This document shows, one piece after another, positions 1 through 8,289 of a stretch of 64,000 nucleotides of DNA; the first letter of the stretch is position 1, and every line of letters starts with the position of its first letter. Position numbers and translations under genes: made by a program. Where the stretch lies: the NCBI RefSeq assembly GCF_004799515.1, contig NZ_SSMX01000030.1, positions 62,001-126,000 on the forward strand, given 5' to 3'. Origin of the DNA: Phenylobacterium sp. Its GTDB lineage: Bacteria; Pseudomonadota; Alphaproteobacteria; Caulobacterales; Caulobacteraceae. The notes under the pieces were generated by a model. It was not told the origin of the DNA. It worked only from the letters and a program-made list of their open reading frames with translations, and did no database searches.

Positions 1-789
1 GGCCTGGGACCCGAAGCGTTCGAGGCCATGCTGGCCGGCGCGGCGGCGATGGACGCCCATTTCCAGAGCGCGCCGCTGGAGCGCAACGCGCCGGCGCTGC
101 TGGCGCTCGCGCACATCTTCAACCGCAACGGCCTCGGTCGGCCGGTCCGCGCCGTGGTGCCCTACGCCCAGCGCCTGCACCTCCTGCCCACCTACCTGCA
201 GCAGCTGGAGATGGAATCGAACGGCAAGCAGGTGACCGCGCTGGGCCAGCCCGTCGCCCACCACACCGCCCAAGCGGTGTTCGGCGACGCCGGCACCAAT
301 GTGCAGCACGCCTTCTTCCAGCTGATGCACCAGGGCACCGACGTCATCCCCACGGACTTCATCGCCGTGCGCCACGCCGCCGAGGGCGATCCGGCGGCCC
401 AGCGGATCCTGCTCTCCAACGTCATCGCCCAGGCCGAGGCCCTGATGGTCGGCAAGAGCGAGGCGGCCGTCCGCGCCGAACTGGCCGCCAAGGGCCTTCC
501 CGCCGCGGAGATCGACACCCTGGCTCCGCAGCGGACCTTCCCCGGCGATCGGCCTTCGGCCTTCGTCCTGATGGACCGGCTGGACCCGCAGCATCTAGGC
601 GCCCTCCTGGCGCTCTACGAGCACAAGACCTTCGTCGAGGGCGTGCTCTGGGAGATCAACAGCTTCGACCAGTGGGGCGTGGAGCTGGGCAAGACGCTGG
701 CCACCCGGGTGCTCGGCGAACTGGACGGCGGCGCGGCCGGCGCCCACGACCCGTCCACCGCCCGCCTGATCGGGAAGCTCAAGGGATGA
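1..789 (+). CDS. pgi: Glucose-6-phosphate isomerase, C-terminal part (5' end outside window)
   Basis: The reading frame is open from base 1, so only the last 262 residues are present. Pgi interconverts glucose-6-phosphate and fructose-6-phosphate in the cytoplasm. The visible part carries family hallmarks: the segment LEMESNGK, the glycine-rich stretch around GDAGTNVQHAFFQL (substrate binding, with the family's conserved Gln/His), and the C-terminal FDQWGVELGK signature that supplies the catalytic lysine. The C-terminus is of normal length. The stop overlaps the start of the next gene (ATGA), so the two are probably translated from one message. Confidence 0.95.
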   Translation, partial: GLGPEAFEAMLAGAAAMDAHFQSAPLERNAPALLALAHIFNRNGLGRPVRAVVPYAQRLHLLPTYLQQLEMESNGKQVTALGQPVAHHTAQAVFGDAGTNVQHAFFQLMHQGTDVIPTDFIAVRHAAEGDPAAQRILLSNVIAQAEALMVGKSEAAVRAELAAKGLPAAEIDTLAPQRTFPGDRPSAFVLMDRLDPQHLGALLALYEHKTFVEGVLWEINSFDQWGVELGKTLATRVLGELDGGAAGAHDPSTARLIGKLKG

Positions 790-1379
790 GCGGACCGAAG
801 GTCACGGTCTTCGACAACCTCTTGCCGCCGCCGGAGCACGCCGCCGTCTGGGCGTTCCTCAACCAGGGCGGCTGGACCTACGGCGGCTTCTCCGCCCAGG
901 GGCCGGAGGCCGACCGCTACTTCTACAAGCACTTCGCCGGCTACCGGAACGACGGGCGCGAGGCGCGCGACCTGGCCGCCATCGAGACGGAGCTGCTGGC
1001 GACCGCCCCGATCGTGGGCGAGATGTGGAAGGCCCTGCGGAAGGGGCCGTTGCAGGGCCAAGCCCTGTCGCGCTGCTACGCCAACGCCATGTCCGGCGGC
1101 GTCGAGGGCGGCCTGCACCTGGACTCCAACATCGAGAGCCACCTGACCGCCATCTACTATCCGCATCCCGCCTGGGAGCCCGACTTCGCGGGCGAGACCC
1201 TGCTGTTCAACGCATCGGGCGACGAGATCGTGGCGGCGATCTATCCGAAGCCGAACCGGCTGGCGATCTTCTCCGGGACCATCCCGCACGTGGCCCGGCC
1301 CATGTCGCGGCGGCGTTCGGACCTGCGCATCACCCTGATGTTCAAGACCATGCCGGCCGACGCCGGCCCCGCCGGCTGA
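786..1379 (+). CDS. 2OG-Fe(II) oxygenase family protein
   Basis: This 197-residue protein has the pattern of a small 2-oxoglutarate/Fe(II) dioxygenase with a double-stranded beta-helix core: an HxD iron motif (LHLDSN, near residue 115), a distal iron histidine in IPHVARP, and a following arginine in RRSDLRITLMF that would bind 2-oxoglutarate. The ATG at 786 overlaps the pgi stop (ATGA); longer frames upstream would run into pgi and are rejected. The substrate cannot be told from sequence. Prolyl hydroxylase-like or DNA-repair-like roles are both possible. Coupling to pgi does not by itself show a metabolic link. Confidence 0.8.
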   Translation: MSGPKVTVFDNLLPPPEHAAVWAFLNQGGWTYGGFSAQGPEADRYFYKHFAGYRNDGREARDLAAIETELLATAPIVGEMWKALRKGPLQGQALSRCYANAMSGGVEGGLHLDSNIESHLTAIYYPHPAWEPDFAGETLLFNASGDEIVAAIYPKPNRLAIFSGTIPHVARPMSRRRSDLRITLMFKTMPADAGPAG

Positions 1380-1417
1380 CTTCCTTTGTTCACGATCCTT
1401 CGCTATAGCCGCCGCCC

Positions 1418-1495
1418 ATGAGCGGTTCCGCGCACCATCAAGGCCACCATCGCCATCCGACCTTCGCGGGTCCGGACCGGGATCGCTTGGCTTAA
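1418..1495 (+). CDS. Histidine-rich leader peptide of the hisS-hisZ-hisG operon
   Basis: A 25-codon frame starts at ATG 1418 and ends at TAA 1493-1495. Its residues 6-13 are HHQGHHRH, so five of eight codons are histidine (CAC or CAT). It lies about 85-150 bp before hisS and is followed at 1508-1535 by a 9-bp GC-rich hairpin. This is the classic architecture of ribosome-mediated attenuation: stalling at His codons when charged tRNA-His is scarce would alter downstream folding. Expression and attenuation are inferred from layout. No strong Shine-Dalgarno sequence is visible before the ATG. Confidence 0.75.
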   Translation: MSGSAHHQGHHRHPTFAGPDRDRLA

Positions 1496-1507
1496 GAGCG
1501 TCCCTTC

Positions 1508-1535
1508 CGAGCCCCGCCGACGCGGACGGGGCTCG
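1508..1535 (+). terminator. Candidate attenuator hairpin before hisS
   Basis: Perfect 9-bp inverted repeat, CGAGCCCCG (1508-1516) and CGGGGCTCG (1527-1535), with a 10-nt loop, starting 13 nt after the stop of the His-rich leader peptide. The bases after it are pyrimidine-rich (TCGTCCGTCGCTTCCCTTC) but not a true T-run, so termination may be weak or Rho-assisted. A further palindrome, GGTCCGGACC at 1469-1478 inside the leader frame, could take part in an alternative fold. Confidence 0.55.
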
Positions 1536-1644
1536 ATCATCGGCCTCGTCCGTCGCTTCCCTTCAACCGGACACGACCATGGACGATCCAACTTCCCCAA
1601 AGCCTTCCTTGAGCAGCGGCCCGCCAACGGCTAAGCGCGGGCCC

Positions 1645-3147
1645 ATGACCGACGACGCCGTTCCTTCGAGCCCCGCCCGGCCGCAAGCCCGCTCGCCGCG
1701 CGGCTTCATCGACCGCCGCGCCCGCGACCTGGCGGCCGAGCGGAAAATCCTGTCCGCCGTGGCCGAGGTCTATGAGCGGCACGGCTTCGAGGCCCTGGAC
1801 ACCGGGGCGTTCGAATACGCCGATGCGCTGGGCAAGTTCCTGCCGGACGCGGACCGGCCGAACGAGGGCGTCTTCGCCCTGCAGGACGACGACGACCAGT
1901 GGATGGCGCTGCGCTACGACCTGACCGCGCCGCTCGCCCGCTTCGCCGCCCAAAACTGGGAAAGTCTGCCCAAGCCGTTCCGCCGCTACGCCTTCGGGCC
2001 GGTGTGGCGCAACGAGAAGCCGGGCCCCGGCCGCTACCGCGAGTTCTGGCAGTGCGACGCCGACACCGTGGGCTCGGCGCGGCCGGAAGCCGACGCGGAG
2101 ATCATCGCCATGGCGGTGGCGGGCCTGGAGGCCGCGGGCCTGCCGGCCGGCTCGGCGGTGGTGAAGATCAACAACCGCAAGCTGCTCAACGGCCTTATGA
2201 GCGCCGCGGGCGTCGCCAGTGAAGCGCAAAAGCTCACCGTGCTGCGCGCGGTCGACAAGCTGGACCGCCTGGGTCCGGACGGGGTGCGCCTGCTGCTGGG
2301 CGAGGGGCGCAAGGACGAGTCCGGCGACTTCACCAAGGGCGCGGGCCTGAGCGCGGCGGCGGCCGAACGGGTGCTGGCCTTCACCGCGGCCGGGGCGGGT
2401 GACCGCAGCGCGACGCTTTCGGCGCTCGCCAACGTGGTCGGAGGATCGGCGGAGGGCGACGAGGGGCTGGCGGAACTGGCGGCCATCGACGCGGCGCTGA
2501 GCGGCCTGGGCGTCGGCCCCGACCGCGCGGCCTTCGATCCTGCGGTGGTGCGTGGACTGGAATACTACACCGGCGCGGTCTTCGAGGCGGAGCTGCTCCT
2601 TCAGACGACGGACGAGCGCGGCCAGCCGATGCGGTTCGGCTCGATCGGCGGGGGCGGCCGCTACGACGACCTGGTGGCCCGCTTCACCGGCGAGCGCACG
2701 CCGGCCACCGGCTTCTCCTTCGGCGTCACCCGCCTGGCGGCGGCGCTGAAGGCGGCGGGCCGCGACCTGGCCGCCGATGCGCGGGGGCCAGTGGTGGTGC
2801 TGGTGCTCGATCAGGCGCGGATGGCCGACTACATGGCCGTGGCTGGCGAGCTGCGCGCCGCCGGTATCGCCGCGGAGGTCTACCTCGGAACCTCCGGCAT
2901 GCGCCCGCAGATGAAGTATGCGGACAGACGGCTCTCGCCGGTCGCCGTGATCATCGGCGGCGATGAGTTCGCCGCCGGAACGGTGACGTTGAAGGACCTC
3001 GATCTTGGCCGCGAACTTGCCGCCGGGGTCACCGACAACGCCGCCTGGCGCGCCGAGCGCCCTGGCCAGCTCACCGCGCCCCGCGCCGAGCTGGTCGCGG
3101 CCGTGCGGCGCATCGTCGACGCCCAAGCGGGCGGAGGCGCGGCGTGA
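1645..3147 (+). CDS. hisS: Histidine--tRNA ligase
   Basis: Class II aminoacyl-tRNA synthetase charging tRNA-His, about 500 residues. Visible signatures are the motif-1 region ending in RYDLTAPLARF, a motif-2 region with RNEKPGPGRYREFWQCDAD, the HisRS-specific histidine motif RGLEYYTG, and motif 3 ATGFSFGVTRL. A C-terminal anticodon-binding domain follows. The motif-2 loop resembles the divergent alphaproteobacterial HisRS group. An in-frame ATG at 1579 would add 22 residues; 1645 is preferred because the extra residues look unlike HisRS, but neither has a strong ribosome site. It heads the his operon; its stop overlaps the GTG of hisZ. Confidence 0.9.
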   Translation: MTDDAVPSSPARPQARSPRGFIDRRARDLAAERKILSAVAEVYERHGFEALDTGAFEYADALGKFLPDADRPNEGVFALQDDDDQWMALRYDLTAPLARFAAQNWESLPKPFRRYAFGPVWRNEKPGPGRYREFWQCDADTVGSARPEADAEIIAMAVAGLEAAGLPAGSAVVKINNRKLLNGLMSAAGVASEAQKLTVLRAVDKLDRLGPDGVRLLLGEGRKDESGDFTKGAGLSAAAAERVLAFTAAGAGDRSATLSALANVVGGSAEGDEGLAELAAIDAALSGLGVGPDRAAFDPAVVRGLEYYTGAVFEAELLLQTTDERGQPMRFGSIGGGGRYDDLVARFTGERTPATGFSFGVTRLAAALKAAGRDLAADARGPVVVLVLDQARMADYMAVAGELRAAGIAAEVYLGTSGMRPQMKYADRRLSPVAVIIGGDEFAAGTVTLKDLDLGRELAAGVTDNAAWRAERPGQLTAPRAELVAAVRRIVDAQAGGGAA

Positions 3148-4271
3148 GGGTCGAGCCCGCCGTTCCGTCCGCGGCGCTGGCGGCGATCCGTGACGCGCTC
3201 GCGCCGGCCAGGGCGACGCCGGTCGATGCGCCGATCCTGCAGCCGCTCAACCTGCTGCTCGACCTCGCCGGCGAGGCCATGCGCGCGCGGCTCTTCGTCG
3301 TGCAGGCCGAGGGCGGCGCGGAGACCTGCCTGCGCCCCGACTTCACCGTCGCCGTGGCGCGCCAGCACCTCGAGGGCGGCGCGGCGTCCGGACGGTACAT
3401 CTACGAAGGCCCGGCCTTCCGCTCCGCGCCCAAGGGCGAGCGCGCCGAGGAGTTCCTGCAGCTCGGCGTGGAGCTGTTCGCGCCGGCGGGCGGATCGACG
3501 GTTGAGGCCGACGCCGAGGTGGCGGGCCTCGCCTGGCGCGCGGCGGCGGCCGGTGGGCGCGAGGACCTGACGCTCTGGCTGGGCGACGTCGGGCTGTTTT
3601 CGGCCTTCATCGCCTCGCTGGGTTTGCCCGAGGCGTTGGCCGCGCGGCTGACCCGGGTGGCCGGCCGGCCGCGCCTTCTGGCCGCCGAACTGGCCCGCGC
3701 AGGTCACGAGCCCGCCGCGCGCGGCGGCGGCGAGCTGGCGGCCCTGCTGGCCGACCTGCCGCAGGCCCGCGCCGCGGCCTTGCTGGAGGAAGTCTGGGCG
3801 TTGGCCGGCGTCGAGCCGGTGGGGGGGCGCGGGCCGGGCGAGGTCGCCGCACGCCTGGTGCGCCGCGCCGCCGAGGCCGAGGCGCCGGCGCTGACCGAGA
3901 CTCAGGCCGCCGCCATCCACGCCTACATGGCGATCAGCGCCGCGCCGGCTGAGGGCCTGGACGCTGTGCGACGCCTGGCGGGCGCGGGCGAGGCGCTCTC
4001 GGCCGCCCTGGCCGACTGGGACGCGCGGCTGGCGACGCTCGCCGACATTCCCGCCGCGCGGATGCGCTTCGCGCCGGCGCTTGGCCACGCCTTCGACTAC
4101 TACGACGGCCTGACCTTCGAGGTGCTGAGCGACGTCCTAGGGCCGGATCGGCCGGTGGCGTCGGGCGGCCGCTACGACGGCCTCCTGGCGCGGCTCGGCG
4201 GGCCGGCGCAGGCGCGGGCGGTGGGCTGTGTCGTGCGGCCCTGGCGCGCCTTCGCGGGAGGCGAGGCGTGA
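3144..4271 (+). CDS. hisZ: ATP phosphoribosyltransferase regulatory subunit
   Basis: A HisRS-catalytic-domain paralogue of 375 residues lacking an anticodon-binding domain. In the family it partners HisG to make an active, histidine-sensitive ATP phosphoribosyltransferase, the first step of histidine synthesis. HisRS-like traces are CLRPDFTVAVAR, EEFLQLGVELF, the YYDGLTFE stretch in place of the HisRS EYYTG motif, and SGGRYDGL near the C-terminus. The GTG start at 3144 overlaps the hisS TGA, and its own stop overlaps the hisG GTG, so all three are translationally coupled. Confidence 0.9.
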   Translation: MRVEPAVPSAALAAIRDALAPARATPVDAPILQPLNLLLDLAGEAMRARLFVVQAEGGAETCLRPDFTVAVARQHLEGGAASGRYIYEGPAFRSAPKGERAEEFLQLGVELFAPAGGSTVEADAEVAGLAWRAAAAGGREDLTLWLGDVGLFSAFIASLGLPEALAARLTRVAGRPRLLAAELARAGHEPAARGGGELAALLADLPQARAAALLEEVWALAGVEPVGGRGPGEVAARLVRRAAEAEAPALTETQAAAIHAYMAISAAPAEGLDAVRRLAGAGEALSAALADWDARLATLADIPAARMRFAPALGHAFDYYDGLTFEVLSDVLGPDRPVASGGRYDGLLARLGGPAQARAVGCVVRPWRAFAGGEA

Positions 4272-5221
4272 GCGAGACCGAGCTGATCATCGCCATCCCC
4301 TCGAAAGGCCGCCTGAAGGAACAGGTCGAGGAGTGGCTGGGCGACTGCGGCCTGGACCTGGCGGTCAGCGGCGGCGCGCGCGGCTACCTGGCCGGCCTGA
4401 AGGGCCTGCCGGGCGCGCAGGTGCGCCTGCTGTCGGCCGGCGACATCGCCGAGGCCCTGGGCGCCGGTGAGGCGCACCTCGGCGTCACCGGCGAGGACCT
4501 GCTGCGGGAGCGTGGCGACCTGGACGCGCGCGCCCTTCTCCTAAGACCCCTGGGCTTCGGCCGCGCCGACTTGGTGGTGGCCACGCCGAAGAGCTGGCTG
4601 GACGTCGACACCATGGCCGACTTGGAGGAGGTGGCGCACGACTACCTCGCACGCACCGGCCGGCGCATGCGGGTGGCCACCAAGTACCTTGCGCAGACCC
4701 GCAGCTTCTTCGCCCGCCACGGCGTGGTCGACTACCGGATAACCGAATCGGGCGGCGCGACCGAGGGCGCGCCGGCTTCCGGCGCGGCGGAGCTGGTGGT
4801 GGACATCACCACCACCGGTGCGACTCTCGCCGCCAACGGACTGAAGGTGCTGTCGGACGGCCTGATCCTGAGGAGCCAGGCGCAGCTCGCCGCCAGCCTG
4901 AAGGCCGTGTGGAGCGCCGATCATCTGGCCACGGCCGAACGCCTGCTGCGCACGGTCGAGGCCCGAGCCGCGGCGATCGCCAGCGCCACCCTGGTCTGGC
5001 CGGCCACCGGCGCGGCCGCCGAGACGGCGGCGGTCGAGCGCCTGGTCGCCGATGGCGCCCTGCGGCGGCCGAACGGGTTGATGATCGAGGCCGGCCGCGC
5101 GGCGGGGGCGGCGCAGGCGCTGACCGCGGCGGGCCTTGGCCCCGTGACGGTGTCGCGGCCGGAATTCGTCTTCGAGGTGGAGAGCCCGGCGTTTACCGCG
5201 TTGAAACACCGAGTTCTTTGA
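4268..5221 (+). CDS. hisG: ATP phosphoribosyltransferase catalytic subunit
   Basis: Catalyses condensation of ATP with PRPP, the committed step of histidine synthesis. The N-terminal core shows AIPSKGRLKEQ, the segment around LGVTGEDLL, and the PRPP-binding loop VDITTTGATLAANGLK. The protein is 317 residues, longer than the roughly 210-230 of short HisG proteins that depend on HisZ. The extra C-terminal 90 or so residues do not obviously match the ACT-like regulatory domain of long HisG. A GTG start overlaps the hisZ stop (GTGA). It is last in the operon; a hairpin at 5425-5455 lies downstream. Confidence 0.92.
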   Translation: MSETELIIAIPSKGRLKEQVEEWLGDCGLDLAVSGGARGYLAGLKGLPGAQVRLLSAGDIAEALGAGEAHLGVTGEDLLRERGDLDARALLLRPLGFGRADLVVATPKSWLDVDTMADLEEVAHDYLARTGRRMRVATKYLAQTRSFFARHGVVDYRITESGGATEGAPASGAAELVVDITTTGATLAANGLKVLSDGLILRSQAQLAASLKAVWSADHLATAERLLRTVEARAAAIASATLVWPATGAAAETAAVERLVADGALRRPNGLMIEAGRAAGAAQALTAAGLGPVTVSRPEFVFEVESPAFTALKHRVL

Positions 5222-5223
5222 CT

Positions 5224-5333
5224 GACTCGTCAAAAATCGGCCCAGAATTCCCCTGGCTCGCGAAAAACTGATCGCATCTTGCCGATTGGGGCCGGTGCGG
5301 GCGTTGACTCGGGTCAAAAATTGCCCTCTCTTC
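5224..5333. repeat. Degenerate direct repeat in the hisG 3' intergenic region
   Basis: Two related copies, 5224-5251 and 5306-5333, share GACTCG followed by TCAAAAAT, a GGCCC or GCCC block and TTCCC. Two shorter partial relatives (CTCAAAATAAGGCCC and GGGCCAAAATTTTGCCCC) occur near 5415-5467. The 276-bp gap is more AT-rich than its surroundings and shows no convincing gene. Confidence 0.4.
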
Positions 5334-5424
5334 CCTTCGCGAGAGGCACCTAGGCGCAAGACCTTGGATCTCCGGCGTTTCGGGGAGGAAACGCCCGCTC
5401 TATCGGAGCGACTGCTCAAAATAA

Positions 5425-5455
5425 GGCCCGTTGCGATTATCCCCCGCAACGGGCC
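5425..5455. terminator. Bidirectional terminator between hisG and the M13 peptidase gene
   Basis: Perfect 11-bp stem, GGCCCGTTGCG (5425-5435) and CGCAACGGGCC (5445-5455), with a 9-nt loop. It is followed by AAAATTTTG on the plus strand and by TTATTTTG on the minus strand. It sits between convergent genes and could stop transcription from both sides. Confidence 0.8.
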
Positions 5456-5497
5456 AAAATTTTGCCCCCGGTCATATTTTGACGGTTTCGTCAGAAA

Positions 5498-7672
5498 TCA
5501 CCAGATCCGCACCCGATCGGCCGGCGCCACATACATGGCGTCGCCCGGCTTGACCCCGAAGGCCGCGTAGAAGGCGTCGATATTGCGCATCGGCACGTCC
5601 ACCCGCGCGCGCTCCGGCGAGTGCGGGTCGGAGACCAGCAGCTGACGCAGCGCATCGTCGCGGGTCTTGCCGCGCCACACCTGGGCCCAGCCCAGGAACA
5701 CCCGCTGGTCGCCGGTCAGGCCGTCGACGATCGGCGCCGGCTGGCCGTGCAGGGAGGCGTGGTAGGCGTCGAGCGCCAGCAGGAGGCCGCCGAGGTCGGC
5801 GATATTCTCGCCCATGGTCAGGTCGCCGTTGATCCTGGCGCCCGGCAGCACCTCGAAGGCGCCGTATTGCTTGCCGAGCTTGACCGTCTCGGCCTCAAAC
5901 TTCTTGGCGTCTTCCTCCGTCCACCAATCGGTCAGCCGTCCGGACCCATCGTAGTGGCGGCCCTGGTCGTCGAAGCCGTGGGTTGTTTCGTGGCCGATCA
6001 CCCCGCCGATGGCGCCATAGTTGACCGCCGGGTCACCGTCCGGATCGAAGAACGGCGGCTGCAGGATGGCGGCCGGGAAGACGATCTCGTTGCCGCTCGG
6101 GTTGTAGTAGGCGTTGATCGTAGGCGGGGTCATGCCCCACTCGGCCTTGTCCACCGGGCCGCCCAGGCGTCCCACCCGGAAGTCCCAGTCGAAGGTCGAG
6201 GCGCGGTTGATGTTGCCGTAGAGGTCGTCGTCCTTGACGGTCAGGCCGGAATAGTCGCGCCACTTGTCCGGGTAGCCGATCTTGACGGTGAAGGCCGCCA
6301 GCTTCTCCAGGGCCTTGGTCTTGGTGGGCTGGCTCATCCAGTCCAGGCGCTCGATGCGGCCTTTCATGGCGGTGCGGATGTCGTCCACCAGGGCGACCGC
6401 CTTGGCCTTGCTCCCCGGCGGGAAGTAGGCGTCGACGTAGACGCGGCCCAGGGCCTCGCCGATCTGGCCGTCCACGACGTTCACCCCACGCTTCCAGCGG
6501 GGCCGCTGGCTGACCTGGCCGGTCAGCGCCGTGCCGCGGAAGGCGAAATGGGTCTCGTCGAAGGGCTTGGAGAGATAGGGCGCGGCCTGGTCGACCAGGG
6601 TGAAGGCCTGCCAGGCCTTGAGCGTCGCCAGCGGCGTCTTGGCGTAGATCGCCGCGATCTTCGGGAAGGCGGTGTTTTCCTGGGCCACGACCCGGGCCGC
6701 CTTGGTCAGGCCCGCGCCGGTCATGAAGGCGGACCAGTCGAAGCCCGGCGCGAGGTCGGCGAGCTTCGCCGTCTCATAGGGGTTGTACATCTTGTTGTCG
6801 TCGCGCTGCTCGGCCTTGGTCCAGGAGGCCTTGGCGATCTCGGTCTCCAGGGCGACGATCGCCTTGGCGTTGACCGCCGGCTGCGGCCAATGGGCGAGCG
6901 TCAGCATCTTGCCGACATAGGTCTCATAGGCGGCCTTCTGCTTGGCGAAGCTGGCCTCCAGGTAATAGTCGCGGTCGGGAAGGCCGAGACCCGCCTGGTT
7001 CAGATAGACCGCGTAGTGGTCCGGGTCCTTGCCGTCGACCTGGACGGACGCCGCGAAGATCGAGCCGCCGAACACCTGCAGCGACCGGCCCATGGCGCGG
7101 GCCACATCGGCCTTGCCGGTCTCGGCCTTGATGGCGGCGAGGTCGGCGGCCAGCGGCTTGGCGCCCAGGGCGTCCACCTTCGCCTCGTCCATGAAGCTGC
7201 GGTAGAGCGCGCCCACCTTGCCCTGGTCGCCGGCCGCGCCGCGGTCGGCGGCGGCCTTGTCCAGGAGGACGTGCAGGCGGGCCTGCGACAAGTCGTTCAG
7301 GACCACGAAGGCGCCGAAGCTGGTGCGGTCGGCGGGGATGACCAGCGTCTTCTCATAGCCGCCGTTGGCGTACTGAAAGAAGTCCTGGCCAGGGGCCACA
7401 GAGGTGTCGCGGCCGGCGAGGTCGAAGCCCCACGCTCCCAGGCGCGGCGCCTTGGACAGGTCGGGCGCTGGCGCGGCGATGGCGGTCTGAGCCGGGGCGG
7501 GCTTGGCCGGGGCCTTGGCCTTGACGGCTTTCTTCTTGGGGGCGGGCGCCTTCGCCGGAGCCTGGGCCGTCGTCTGGTCCGGGGTCGGCGGCTCGGCGAG
7601 CGCCGGACCGGAGGCGAACAGGGGGGCGAGCAGGGCGGCGGCGGCAGCCGCGCCGAGCCAATGGGTCTTCAT
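5498..7672 (-). CDS. M13 family (neprilysin-like) zinc metallopeptidase, secreted
   Basis: A 724-residue protein beginning with a signal peptide (cleavage likely after ASGPALA), then an Ala/Lys/Pro-rich spacer of about 50 residues before the peptidase proper. The M13 zinc site is clear: GHETTHGFDDQGR (HExxH form) and, downstream, GENIADLGG, whose glutamate is the third zinc ligand. The family degrades peptides outside the cytoplasm, so a periplasmic or lipoprotein-like location is expected, though no lipobox cysteine is seen. Length fits bacterial M13 enzymes. It is monocistronic and convergent with hisG. Confidence 0.92.
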   Translation of the reverse strand: MKTHWLGAAAAAALLAPLFASGPALAEPPTPDQTTAQAPAKAPAPKKKAVKAKAPAKPAPAQTAIAAPAPDLSKAPRLGAWGFDLAGRDTSVAPGQDFFQYANGGYEKTLVIPADRTSFGAFVVLNDLSQARLHVLLDKAAADRGAAGDQGKVGALYRSFMDEAKVDALGAKPLAADLAAIKAETGKADVARAMGRSLQVFGGSIFAASVQVDGKDPDHYAVYLNQAGLGLPDRDYYLEASFAKQKAAYETYVGKMLTLAHWPQPAVNAKAIVALETEIAKASWTKAEQRDDNKMYNPYETAKLADLAPGFDWSAFMTGAGLTKAARVVAQENTAFPKIAAIYAKTPLATLKAWQAFTLVDQAAPYLSKPFDETHFAFRGTALTGQVSQRPRWKRGVNVVDGQIGEALGRVYVDAYFPPGSKAKAVALVDDIRTAMKGRIERLDWMSQPTKTKALEKLAAFTVKIGYPDKWRDYSGLTVKDDDLYGNINRASTFDWDFRVGRLGGPVDKAEWGMTPPTINAYYNPSGNEIVFPAAILQPPFFDPDGDPAVNYGAIGGVIGHETTHGFDDQGRHYDGSGRLTDWWTEEDAKKFEAETVKLGKQYGAFEVLPGARINGDLTMGENIADLGGLLLALDAYHASLHGQPAPIVDGLTGDQRVFLGWAQVWRGKTRDDALRQLLVSDPHSPERARVDVPMRNIDAFYAAFGVKPGDAMYVAPADRVRIW

Positions 7673-7801
7673 CTTGCAGAGGCTCTTTCGAGAGGTTGAT
7701 GTGACGTGACCATGCCCCGCAAAGGCGGCGCGAGGGTGTTACATTTTGGTCAGGAACTGGGGTGGCGGGAGACCACGCGACGAGCGGTCCGCCACGCGCG
7801 T

Positions 7802-8275
7802 CTAGCGGTTCGCCCCGGGCGTGGGCGCGGCCACGGGCGGCGGGCCCATGCCGGCGCTGACCACGAAGGCGACCTTCAGCCTGGCGCCGCTGGCGAAGGT
7901 AAGGGTGGCCGGGGCCCGGTCGCCCGGGTTCAGGGTCTTGGTGAGGCCGATCAGCATCAGGTGATAGGCCCCGGGGCCAAAGGTGGTCCGGCCGCCGGCG
8001 GGCACGGCGACCTTGTCCTGCTTCTCCATGGTCATGATCCCGCCGGCCATGGCGCTGGAGTGCATCTCGACCCGCGCGGCGATGGGGCTTTCCACCTTCT
8101 CCAGGGCGTCCGGGCTGCGCCCGTGATTGGCCAGAACCATGTAGCCCACGCCGGTGGTCCCGGCGACGGCGGGGCGGCTCCAGGGCTGCAGGACCTCCAG
8201 GGTCCCGGCGCTGAAGGCGCTGAGCGGGGCGGCGGCGAGGACCGTGACGGCGGCGGCGATGAGGGCGCGTTTCAT
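7802..8275 (-). CDS. Periplasmic copper chaperone, PCuAC family
   Basis: A 157-residue secreted protein with a signal peptide. It matches the PCuAC copper-binding signature H-x10-M-x21-H-x-M exactly: the first histidine is in VEMHSSAM, the methionine ends GGIMTM, and the last pair is HLM. PCuAC proteins bind Cu(I) and deliver it to cytochrome oxidase or store it. The start at 8275 is chosen because the signal peptide begins there; upstream in-frame sequence overlaps the YcnI gene. It lies 14 bp after the YcnI-like gene as the last gene of a copper-type operon. Confidence 0.9.
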   Translation of the reverse strand: MKRALIAAAVTVLAAAPLSAFSAGTLEVLQPWSRPAVAGTTGVGYMVLANHGRSPDALEKVESPIAARVEMHSSAMAGGIMTMEKQDKVAVPAGGRTTFGPGAYHLMLIGLTKTLNPGDRAPATLTFASGARLKVAFVVSAGMGPPPVAAPTPGANR

Positions 8276-8289
8276 GGGTGGGAGCTTAC

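Noticed and set aside
1579..1644. Longer hisS start at ATG 1579
   Set aside because: The 22 extra residues do not look like HisRS and the site has no better ribosome-binding sequence, though it cannot be fully excluded.
5286..5570. Plus-strand frame of 94 codons after hisG
   Set aside because: It overlaps the terminator hairpin and the end of the M13 gene and has no ribosome site or family resemblance.
5621..7699. Long plus-strand open frame opposite the M13 peptidase
   Set aside because: It is the antisense of a clear peptidase gene; high GC leaves long open frames on the other strand, and its translation is Arg/Gly/Val-rich without motifs.
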